A stretch of DNA of 15,528 bases from Bacteroidales bacterium (lineage in GTDB: Bacteria > Bacteroidota > Bacteroidia > Bacteroidales > UBA4417), in assembly GCA_016707785.1 (NCBI GenBank), contig JADJGZ010000046.1, positions 1 to 15,528 on the forward strand. The letters are read 5' to 3'. The notes under the pieces are model-generated. The model saw nothing but the letters and a program-made list of their open reading frames with translations. It was not told where the DNA came from and ran no database searches. Positions within the stretch are counted from its first letter, which is position 1. Every line of letters begins with the position of its first letter. Of this stretch, positions 7,896 through 14,723 are shown in pieces. Made by a program: the position numbers and the translations under genes.

Positions 7896-9242
7896 ATGTC
7901 AAACAGTATTATTGACCAGAAAGTCGATCAATTCATGGCAAAAGTTATTGCCAAGAATGCAGGTGAAGTTGAGTTTCACCAGGCAGTGAAAGAAGTAGTT
8001 TTATCACTGATGCCTTTTGTTGAAGAAAACCCAAAGTACAAGGGAATTCTTGAGCGTATGGTTGAACCCGAACGTGTTATCATGTTCCGCGTTCCCTGGC
8101 TGGACGACAAAGGAGAGTTCCAGATCAACCGTGGTTTCCGCATTGAAATGAACAGTGCCATAGGTCCTTACAAAGGGGGATTACGTTTCCACCCGACTGT
8201 AAATCTTGGCATCCTGAAGTTCCTGGCTTTCGAACAGGTACTGAAGAACAGCCTTACCACACTTCCTATGGGCGGTGGAAAAGGTGGATCTGATTTCGAT
8301 CCTAAAGGAAAGAGTGACAATGAAGTAATGAAGTTCACCCAATCATTCATGTCTGAATTGCAGCGCCATATTGGTCCTGACACTGATGTTCCTGCAGGGG
8401 ATATAGGTGTTGGTGGCCGTGAAATAGGCTTTATGTTTGGTCAGTACAAACGTCTCCGCAACGAGTTCACCGGCGTTCTTACCGGTAAAGGACTTGAGTG
8501 GGGTGGCAGTTTGATCCGTCCGGAAGCTACTGGTTATGGCTGTGTATATTTTGCTGAAGAAATGCTCAAGACCCGTGGAATGGACTTCAAGGGTAAAACT
8601 GTTGTTATTTCCGGTTCAGGTAATGTTGCACAATATGCTACTGAAAAAGTAAATCAACTTGGTGGTAAAGTGGTTACCCTCAGCGATTCCAATGGTTACA
8701 TTTATGATCCAGCCGGTATTGATGCTGAAAAGCTGGCTTATGTAATGGAACTGAAGAACATCAAACGCGGACGTATCAGCGATTACGCTAAGAAATACAA
8801 CTGCGAATTTGTTGAAGGTAAAACTCCATGGGGTGTTAAATGCGACATCGCACTTCCTTGTGCAACCCAGAATGAACTTAATGGTGACGATGCAAAGACA
8901 CTGGTAGCTAATGGTTGCTTCTGCGTATCAGAAGGTGCCAATATGCCATCCACCATCGAAGCTGTTGACCATTTCATTGAAAAGAAAATCCTCTACGGTC
9001 CTGGTAAAGCTGCCAATGCCGGTGGTGTTGCCACTTCAGGACTCGAAATGAGCCAAAACAGTATGCGTCTTAGCTGGACCCGCGAACGCGTTGACCAGGA
9101 ACTGCATACCATTATGGTAAACATTCATAACACCTGTATTAAACATGGTAAAGAAGGTGACTTCATCAATTACGTTAAGGGTGCCAATATCGGCGGTTTC
9201 GTAAAAGTTGCCGAAGCCATGATGGCACAGGGACTTGTGTAA
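7896..9242 (+). CDS. gdhA: NADP-type glutamate dehydrogenase
   Basis: The enzyme reversibly converts 2-oxoglutarate, ammonium and reduced nicotinamide nucleotide to glutamate, the main route of ammonium assimilation when ammonium is plentiful. It is cytoplasmic and normally a hexamer. The 448-residue length is that of the short, hexameric GdhA class. Substrate-site motifs are intact: NSAIGPYKGGLRFHP (86-100) with K93, and PMGGGKGGSDFDPKGK (124-139) with catalytic K129, then DTDVPAGDIGVGGREIG (162-178). The Rossmann loop GSGNVA is at 240-245. The SDSNGY segment after the second strand (263-268), with serine rather than an acidic residue at 265, fits NADP(H) use, but this specificity is inferred. 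The start ATG has no Shine-Dalgarno sequence, as is usual in Bacteroidetes. The gene appears monocistronic, with dyads upstream and a hairpin after it. Confidence 0.97.
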   Translation: MSNSIIDQKVDQFMAKVIAKNAGEVEFHQAVKEVVLSLMPFVEENPKYKGILERMVEPERVIMFRVPWLDDKGEFQINRGFRIEMNSAIGPYKGGLRFHPTVNLGILKFLAFEQVLKNSLTTLPMGGGKGGSDFDPKGKSDNEVMKFTQSFMSELQRHIGPDTDVPAGDIGVGGREIGFMFGQYKRLRNEFTGVLTGKGLEWGGSLIRPEATGYGCVYFAEEMLKTRGMDFKGKTVVISGSGNVAQYATEKVNQLGGKVVTLSDSNGYIYDPAGIDAEKLAYVMELKNIKRGRISDYAKKYNCEFVEGKTPWGVKCDIALPCATQNELNGDDAKTLVANGCFCVSEGANMPSTIEAVDHFIEKKILYGPGKAANAGGVATSGLEMSQNSMRLSWTRERVDQELHTIMVNIHNTCIKHGKEGDFINYVKGANIGGFVKVAEAMMAQGLV

Positions 9243-9245
9243 TTG

Positions 9246-9294
9246 AATGCAAAATGCAAAATGCAAAATGCAAAATGAAAAATGAAAAATGAAA
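9246..9294. repeat. 7-bp tandem repeat, 7 copies, at the gdhA 3' end
   Basis: Four AATGCAA units are followed by three AATGAAA units, with no gaps. The array begins 3 bp after the gdhA stop codon. The change of unit sequence after the fourth copy suggests slippage with a point change that then spread. Confidence 0.92.
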
Positions 9295-9344
9295 AATACT
9301 ATTTTGAATTTTAGTTTTTGCATTTAAAATTTTGAATTAAATAA

Positions 9345-9385
9345 GAAGGTCTGCGGTTCTGAAGAAATTCGGAAAGCAGACTTTC
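9345..9385 (+). terminator. Stem-loop after gdhA, possible terminator
   Basis: GAAGGTCTGC (9345-9354) pairs with GCAGACTTTC (9376-9385) over 10 bp with one G-T wobble and a 21-nt loop. The run TCATTTTAA after it is only weakly U-rich. It lies about 100 bp after the gdhA stop and before the CotH promoter element, a sensible place for a transcript end. Confidence 0.5.
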
Positions 9386-9453
9386 TCATTTTAAGTTGCG
9401 CCCCAGGTTCATTTGCTTTAAAGAATGAATACTCAAACAATCTCAAAACGTCT

Positions 9454-9461
9454 TACCTTTG
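9454..9461 (+). promoter_or_regulatory. Bacteroidetes -7 promoter element for the CotH-family gene
   Basis: TACCTTTG matches the Bacteroidetes -7 consensus TAnnTTTG exactly. Transcription would start about 7 bp downstream, near 9468, and 47 bp before the chosen ATG at 9515. No clear TTTG -33 element is seen at the usual distance. The element lies downstream of an earlier in-frame ATG (9425), which argues against that start. Confidence 0.6.
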
Positions 9462-9514
9462 ACGTGGGAATACCAACTCAGTACCTTGGGGTTGTATTCT
9501 ATCGGATACCCGGA

Positions 9515-11038
9515 ATGAAGACCTTATTTACCGCACTTTTCCTTGTACTTCTGATGGCAGGAGCTTCAGCACAGTCGAGTCTGTTCGACGACAGTAAGGT
9601 ATGTTCCATATTCATTGAGATTCCGGCAGATTCCCTTGAAGTGATTATGGACGATGTGCTGTCCGATCATTATTTTATGGCCCGCTTTATCTTTAATGAC
9701 AGCCTCCAGCGCGACACACTTGAAAATGTAGGTTTTAGGTTGAGAGGAAATACTTCCCGGTATGCGCAGAAAAAATCCTTCAAAATTAGCTTCAATGAAT
9801 ATGTTCCCGGAAGAAGATACCAGGAGGTAAAGAAAATCAATCTGAATGGACAGCACAACGACCCTTCCATGATCAGGGAGAAGCTATTCTATGACACCTG
9901 GAAAAAAGCCGGATTACCTGAACGAAGGACGAGTTTTGTTAGGTTGTATATCAATAATTCCTATTACGGGGCTTATACCACCCTGGAGGAATATGATAAA
10001 GACTGGCTCGATCGTGTATTTGGGGAAAATGATGGCAATCTTTATAAATGTACTTATCCTGCTGACCTGGTTTATGAAGGAGATGATCAGGAAGACTATA
10101 AGAATATCGGAAGCGGAACTACAACAGGTGGAAGAGCCTATGACCTGCAAACCAATGAGACAGAGGATGATTACTCGGATCTGATGGCTTTGATCGCCAC
10201 ACTCAACCAAACAACTGATACCACATTCATAAGGCTGATCAGGGAAAAGCTGGATGTGGACATGGTACTGAAAGCCTTTGCAATGGACGTAGCTACTGGC
10301 AACTGGGATGATTACATGTATAATAAGAATAACTACTTCCTTTATCATGCAGCGGATGGGAAGTTCAAGTTCATAGCTTATGATACTGATAATACATTTG
10401 GAGTGGACTGGGTGAACCGCGACTGGGCTACACGCAATTGCCTGGACTGGCCAAGCCACGGGGAACCCCGCCCTTTAGCCACGAAATTGTTTGCCATACC
10501 TGAATTCTTTGCAAAGTACAAATCATATCTCGACACCATAGCCACTTATATCATCGAACCCGACTCAATATTTCCAAGGATTGAGTATTTACAAGAGATG
10601 ATAACAGGAGCCGCTGTTGAAGATCAATACAGGTCACTTGATTTCGGGTATTCACTCAACGATTTCTTTAACAGCACAACCTTAACAATTGATGGGCATA
10701 CTCCTTATGGAATTAAACCCTTTCTAAGCCTGAGGCAGGCAAAAATTATTGAGCAGCTGGGAACAAGTTCTGAGCCGGATGAGCAGGAAAAAGAAAATCT
10801 GACGATAACAGTCTATCCAAATCCTGCCGCAGAAGAGGTAAAAGTCAGATTAAAAGGATTAAAGCAGCCGGCAACGATCATGCTGTCAGATCTGAAGGGT
10901 AACAAACTTTCAGAATCGTCCTTGTCTGCCGGGAATAAAACCGTGCTATTGAAGTTATCCGGCTTACCTGTCGGGATTTACATGATAACCGTGGAAGTGA
11001 ATGGAAAACAATATAGCAGGAAGGTATTACATCAATAA
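9515..11038 (+). CDS. Secreted CotH-family protein with T9SS sorting domain
   Basis: CotH-family proteins are kinase-like; the spore-coat CotH members phosphorylate other proteins, while the substrates of the Bacteroidetes ones are unknown. The 507-residue product has a signal peptide (MKTLFTALFLVLLMAGASAQ), then CotH motifs: FRLRGNTSRYAQKKSFKISF (74-93), LNGQHNDPSMIREKLFYD (110-127), YYGAYTTLEEYDKDWL (150-165), GNWDDYMYNKNNYFLY (262-277) and FIAYDTDNTFG (286-296); the aspartates of the last two are the likely ATP/metal ligands. A type A T9SS C-terminal domain follows (about 429-507; ITVYPNPAAEEV, then GIYMITV), so it is exported through the type IX system and attached to or released from the cell surface. 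An in-frame ATG exists 30 codons earlier, but it would bury the signal peptide and lies upstream of the TACCTTTG promoter element. The family is well supported; enzymatic activity is inferred. Confidence 0.9.
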   Translation: MKTLFTALFLVLLMAGASAQSSLFDDSKVCSIFIEIPADSLEVIMDDVLSDHYFMARFIFNDSLQRDTLENVGFRLRGNTSRYAQKKSFKISFNEYVPGRRYQEVKKINLNGQHNDPSMIREKLFYDTWKKAGLPERRTSFVRLYINNSYYGAYTTLEEYDKDWLDRVFGENDGNLYKCTYPADLVYEGDDQEDYKNIGSGTTTGGRAYDLQTNETEDDYSDLMALIATLNQTTDTTFIRLIREKLDVDMVLKAFAMDVATGNWDDYMYNKNNYFLYHAADGKFKFIAYDTDNTFGVDWVNRDWATRNCLDWPSHGEPRPLATKLFAIPEFFAKYKSYLDTIATYIIEPDSIFPRIEYLQEMITGAAVEDQYRSLDFGYSLNDFFNSTTLTIDGHTPYGIKPFLSLRQAKIIEQLGTSSEPDEQEKENLTITVYPNPAAEEVKVRLKGLKQPATIMLSDLKGNKLSESSLSAGNKTVLLKLSGLPVGIYMITVEVNGKQYSRKVLHQ

Positions 11039-11208
11039 TCTTTTTTTTGCTTCAAAACAGATCCATTCACGATTGCATTTATATGAAGCATCCATTGCCT
11101 GCTATCAGTTTATCCCGGTAATACAGAGCTTACACCGGAATCAATACTCAAAAGTACCACCTGGATTGTACCAGTCAAATTAAGAGAAATCATAACCAAT
11201 ACATCACT

Positions 11209-11916
11209 ATGTCCCCAGCTGATTTAGCCAATGATATCAAGGAATACTGCATTGAAAATGCCAACCCGGCTTTGGTTGAGAAATACGCCCAACACTTTGG
11301 AAAAGATTTTGAAGCATATGGTCTTAGCCTTGAGCAAATCGAGGATGTAGTGATGAGCATACTGGATGAAGGGGCCGGGTATAAGCTAATCCGTGAAACC
11401 TGCCGGATTCTTGTCAGGAGCTCAAAATATGAAGAAACCAGCTTTGCCATCCTCCTGATGAAAGCCTTTGAAAAGAATTTTACTCCAAAGACTTTTGAAG
11501 AATTTCAGTTCTGGTTTATGTTTGGAGTCAAACACCTGGCTCATGCCGATGTGATTTGTGCTGAACTGCTGGTCCCTATGTGGAAGAATGGCCTAATTGG
11601 TTATGAGCAACTCGAAGAGTGGAAATCTTCAGGAAACAAAATGCAGCGAAGATCAATTCCCATTACCCTCAGTCATTTAATACGAGATATAAAGGATATC
11701 CCAGGTATATTGAAATTTGTTGAACCTCTTCTGAATGATGAATCTCCGGAGGTAATCCAGGGTATCGGCGGATTACTTTATGAATCGTGGAAAACAGAAC
11801 CTCAGAATGTGCTCGGATACCTTGAAAAAACATCAAAGTCAGACGCTACACGGCTGGTGGCGGCAATGAGTGAACGAATGAGCAAAAAAGAAAAGCAGGA
11901 GTTCGGAGTGAATTGA
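11209..11916 (+). CDS. AlkD-like DNA alkylation repair family protein
   Basis: The 235-residue, all-helical product matches the Bacteroidetes branch of the DNA alkylation repair (AlkD/AlkC, HEAT-like repeat) family: it opens with DIKEYCIENANPALVEKYAQ (9-28), has the repeat turn RSSKYEETSFAILLMKAF (70-87), then HLAHADVICAELL (109-121) with a conserved-type aspartate D114, EEWKSSGNKMQRRSIPIT (136-153) with the basic R147/R148 pair, and GGLLYESWKTEP (187-198). AlkD-type members remove N3/N7-alkylated purines by wrapping DNA in stacked helical repeats; several family members lack glycosylase activity, so the reaction is not certain here. There is no signal peptide, so it is cytoplasmic. It lies 170 bp past the CotH gene and 92 bp before the thioesterase. 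No promoter motif was found. The family call is good; enzymatic activity is inferred. Confidence 0.8.
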   Translation: MSPADLANDIKEYCIENANPALVEKYAQHFGKDFEAYGLSLEQIEDVVMSILDEGAGYKLIRETCRILVRSSKYEETSFAILLMKAFEKNFTPKTFEEFQFWFMFGVKHLAHADVICAELLVPMWKNGLIGYEQLEEWKSSGNKMQRRSIPITLSHLIRDIKDIPGILKFVEPLLNDESPEVIQGIGGLLYESWKTEPQNVLGYLEKTSKSDATRLVAAMSERMSKKEKQEFGVN

Positions 11917-11925
11917 TAGAACACG

Positions 11926-11946
11926 CCTGCCTGCCGGCGAGGCAGG
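11926..11946. repeat. REP-like GC-rich palindrome
   Basis: CCTGCC and GGCAGG form a perfect 6-bp stem around a 9-nt loop, 9 bp after the stop of the AlkD-like gene. It is strongly GC-rich in an AT-rich gap. There is no U-tract, so it resembles the dispersed palindromes common between Bacteroidetes genes more than a terminator. Only one copy is in this window. Confidence 0.6.
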
Positions 11947-12008
11947 AATTACACGGATTTCAGCTTGAATTTTCACGAATAAATATTTTATTAAACTATT
12001 CCATTTAA

Positions 12009-12755
12009 ATGACTGTTACAAAAAAGCCTCTTATTCTTGAAATTCCTTTTCAGATCACTTCTGCTGATACCGACATGGAAGCTCGATTGCGTCCGGGCGC
12101 CTTGCTGAATTTATTGATACAGGGTGCGATACAATCTGCAGAACTATTGGGATTAGGGTTCAGTAATCTCAGGAAGGAACAGTTATTTTGGGTTCTCAGC
12201 CGCATGCATGTGGAGATTCTCCGCCCGATGAAATGGCAAGAAACCGGAAAGGTTGAGACCTGGCCCAAGGATGTAGATGGTTTGCAATATGTGAGAGACT
12301 TTAGAATATTCGATCATAACAATGAAATGGTTGCATTGGCAACTTCAGTGTGGCTGGCTATTGATTTTCAATCTAAGCGGCCCAGGAAATATGAAGGGCT
12401 GGATGCCGATCTGCTTGATTCACTAAGGTTAAACCATGCTATTGAGGAACGCCCGGAAAAGCTTGCGGGCATCAACGAAGGATCGGAACAACTGATCCAC
12501 CCCAGCTATTTTGACTTTGACCTGAATCGGCATGTAACCTCCACAAGGTATGTCGACTGGATGATGGACCAGTTGCCGGTTGAATTTGTCTCCCAATTCT
12601 ATCCCGGCAAACTCACCATCAATTATATGAAGGAAACCCGTCCGGGAGAAACCATAAATCTCCGAACACAAATTCTTGAAAATCTTGCCAGCTTCGAAGG
12701 TTTTCACCATAGTACCTCTCAAACTTCATTCAGAGGAAAAATTGAGTTTCGTTGA
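12009..12755 (+). CDS. Acyl-ACP thioesterase (FatA/FatB-like)
   Basis: This family hydrolyses acyl-acyl carrier protein to free fatty acid and ACP, ending fatty-acid chain growth in the cytoplasm. The 248-residue length fits the bacterial members, which consist of two hotdog folds. The first (about 10-125) has the ADTDMEARLRPGALLNLLIQ segment (19-38) and WVLSRMHVEI (61-70), followed by the sheet TGKVETWP (79-86). The second (about 150-248) has DFDLNRHVTSTRYVDWMMD (169-187), containing the catalytic DxNxH pattern D171, N173, H175, and a likely further acid in NYMKE (E209). No signal peptide is present. It lies 92 bp after the AlkD-like gene and 101 bp before the rubredoxin fusion, so co-transcription is possible but not shown. 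The call is confident; chain-length preference cannot be read from sequence. Confidence 0.92.
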   Translation: MTVTKKPLILEIPFQITSADTDMEARLRPGALLNLLIQGAIQSAELLGLGFSNLRKEQLFWVLSRMHVEILRPMKWQETGKVETWPKDVDGLQYVRDFRIFDHNNEMVALATSVWLAIDFQSKRPRKYEGLDADLLDSLRLNHAIEERPEKLAGINEGSEQLIHPSYFDFDLNRHVTSTRYVDWMMDQLPVEFVSQFYPGKLTINYMKETRPGETINLRTQILENLASFEGFHHSTSQTSFRGKIEFR

Positions 12756-12856
12756 GTAACCTATTCAGAAATTTTGCTATATTGTAACGTGATTCCTGAG
12801 AAGGAATTAACCGGTTCTAAACATATTCAAACCTTCAAAAGACCAAATACGCAGTT

Positions 12857-13567
12857 ATGAATTTCGAATCATTTTTCAGTCTCACCTACGGGCTATATAT
12901 CGTTTCATCATCCAATTCAAACAGCAAGAATGGGTACATAGCCAATACTGTATTCCAGGTAACAGCCGAACCACCTCAATTAGGGGTAAGCTGCAGCAAA
13001 AACAATCTTACCACCAGCCTGATAGCTGCCAGTGGCAAATTCAGTGTATCCGTATTAAAACAGCAGGCATCAGCTGAACTGATTGGTTTGTTTGGTTACA
13101 AAAGTGGCAGGGAGGCAGACAAATTCAAGTCGGTGCAGTTTGAAACCGGCAAAAGCGGGGTCCCCATCGTGACGCAGGATTCCGTTGCCTGGTTCGAATG
13201 TGAGGTAAGTGGACAGATCGATGTAGGCAGCCATATTATCTTTATTGGCAAGGTACTCGAATGTGAAATCCTTGATACAGAAACAACCCCGCTCACTTAT
13301 ACATGGTACAGGGAAGTGAAGAAAGGTTTGTCGCCAAAGAATGCCCCCACTTATGTGGATCCTGCCAAAGTTGAGCACAAACCCGAAGTTGCCAAATCCA
13401 CCAATGGCAAACGATATCAATGCCTTGCTTGTAACTTCATTTACGATCCTGCGCTAGGTGATCCTGATGGTGGAATTCCTCCGGGAACCAACTTTGAAGA
13501 TATTCCGGACGATTGGATGTGCCCGGTTTGTGGGGCAACAAAAGATATGTTTGAGGAATTGGTTTAA
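12857..13567 (+). CDS. Flavin reductase-rubredoxin fusion (high molecular weight rubredoxin type)
   Basis: The 236-residue protein joins an FMN-binding flavin reductase-like split-barrel domain (about 1-160) to a complete rubredoxin (about 185-236). The N-terminal domain shows the family pattern LTYGLYIVSS (9-18), then NGYIANTVFQVTAEPP (25-40) and VSCSKNNLTTSLI (44-56). The rubredoxin has iron ligands C189/C192 in YQCLACNFIYDP (187-198) and C222/C225 in WMCPVCGA (220-227), with the usual GDPDGGIPPGT turn (201-211). In anaerobes such fusions take electrons from NAD(P)H and hand them to a flavo-diiron protein (FprA type) that reduces oxygen or nitric oxide. No FprA partner lies in this window. 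It is cytoplasmic and lacks a recognisable promoter motif. The domain call is very sure; the pathway is from the family. Confidence 0.93.
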   Translation: MNFESFFSLTYGLYIVSSSNSNSKNGYIANTVFQVTAEPPQLGVSCSKNNLTTSLIAASGKFSVSVLKQQASAELIGLFGYKSGREADKFKSVQFETGKSGVPIVTQDSVAWFECEVSGQIDVGSHIIFIGKVLECEILDTETTPLTYTWYREVKKGLSPKNAPTYVDPAKVEHKPEVAKSTNGKRYQCLACNFIYDPALGDPDGGIPPGTNFEDIPDDWMCPVCGATKDMFEELV

Positions 13568-13578
13568 TTAATCATTCG

Positions 13579-13650
13579 ACGATTTGACAATTTGACAATT
13601 TGACAATTTGACAATTCGACAATTCGACAATTTGACAATTTGACAATTCC
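13579..13650. repeat. 8-bp tandem repeat, 9 copies, after the rubredoxin fusion gene
   Basis: Nine units of 8 bp follow without gaps. Five read ACAATTTG, two read ACAATTCG, and the two end units (ACGATTTG, ACAATTCC) carry changes. The array starts 11 bp after the stop codon. Read on the minus strand it gives an apparent repeated peptide, which is a by-product of the repeat and not a gene. Confidence 0.92.
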
Positions 13651-13700
13651 CGACGGGGAGCCTTCTGCTTGTGGATATAACACCCAATTTGGCAATATGA

Positions 13701-13748
13701 CCTGTCCCCCTTTATTTTTAAAGGGGGTGTCAGCCTTTGGCTGACAGG
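13701..13748. repeat. Compound palindrome able to form two adjacent hairpins
   Basis: CCCCCTTTA (13706-13714) pairs with TAAAGGGGG (13719-13727) around TTTT. Directly after it, TGTCAGCC (13728-13735) pairs with GGCTGACA (13739-13746) around TTT. Outer CCTGTC (13701-13706) and GACAGG (13743-13748) can also pair, giving an alternative three-way junction. It lies in the convergent gap between the rubredoxin fusion and the epimerase and could act as a two-way terminator or be a small palindromic insertion. Confidence 0.65.
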
Positions 13749-13831
13749 GGATTATTATATGCTGCATAATATTGACATTGCTCATATAGGTTAAGCGGGC
13801 AGAGAGAGGCTTTCAGGAAGGACGTGGGTGA

Positions 13832-14713
13832 GTGTTCTTTTCACCTGGAAAAGAATATCTAACACTTAACACAGAATATTAAATGAAAAAGTAACTCAAC
13901 TTATTGATTTAGAGTTTAGTGTTCGATATTAAGTGTTCTTTTCACCTGGAAAAGAATATCTAACACTTAACACAGAATATTAAATGAAAAAGTAACTCAA
14001 CTTATTGATTTAGAGTTAGTGTTCGATAGTGCTTCAACGAGGAAATACCTCCCTGTTTAGAGTTTAGTGTTCGATATTGAGTGTTCTTTTCACCTGGAAA
14101 AGAATATCTAACACTTAACACAGAATAATAAATGAAAAAGTAATTCAACTTATTGATTTAGAGTTTAGTGTTCGATATTAAGTGTTCTTTTCAATGGAAA
14201 AGAATACTGACACTTAACACAGAATAATAAATGAAAAGTAATTCAACTTATTGATTCAGAGTTTAGTGTTCGAATTGGTGTGTTCTTTTTCGGGAAAAAC
14301 ACTTGATTAAGAAAAGTAATTCAACTTTTGATTTAGAGTTTAGTGTTCAAGGTCTTTTATGGGATACTAACACTACACAGAATAATAATGAAAGTAATTC
14401 AACTTATTGATTTAGAGTTTAGTGTTCGATATTGAGTGTTCTTTTTCCAATGGAAAAGAATATCTAACACTTAACAAGAAATATTAAATGAAAAAGTAAA
14501 CTCAACTTATTGATTTAGAGTTTAGTGTTCGATATTGAGTGTTCTTTTTCAAATGGAAAAGAATATCTAACACTTAACACAGAATATTAAATGAAAAAGT
14601 AATTCAACTTATTGATTTAGAGTTTAGTGTTCGATATTGAGTGTTCTTTTTCACATGGAAAAGAATATCTAACACTTAACACAGAATATTAAATGAAAAA
14701 GTAACTCAACTTA
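13832..14713. repeat. Large tandem array, about 9 units of about 102 bp
   Basis: Units start with GTGTTCTTTT at 13832, 13933, 14081, 14182, 14280, about 14351 (altered), 14436, 14539 and 14641. Intact periods are 101-103 bp; the third unit is delayed by an inserted stretch (14029-14055) plus a duplicated TTTAGAGTTTAGTGTTCGATA, and the fifth and sixth units are shortened and worn. Each intact unit carries a hairpin made of TTCTTTTC and GAAAAGAA with a 4-6 nt loop, and flanking TTAAGTG/CACTTAA arms in some units. The last unit stops after CTCAACTTA, 10 bp before the epimerase stop codon. Units are AT-rich with stops in all frames, so the array is non-coding. It is not a CRISPR array: there are no unique spacers of constant length. 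Its role is unknown. Confidence 0.93.
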
Positions 14714-14723
14714 AATGTGCAGG

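Noticed and set aside
9914..10459. 181-codon minus-strand frame
   Set aside because: Antisense to the core CotH motifs, so it is explained by codon pattern of the real gene.
11040..11050. Intrinsic terminator at the T8 run after the CotH gene
   Set aside because: A T-tract is present, but I could find no stem-loop directly before it.
13564..13785. 73-codon minus-strand frame with repeated LSNCQIVKLSN-like peptide
   Set aside because: The repeated peptide is the translation of the 8-bp tandem repeat and the frame has no other coding evidence.
13832..14713. CRISPR array
   Set aside because: Whole ~102-bp units are repeated, including what would be spacers; there are no unique spacers of constant length and no cas genes in the window.
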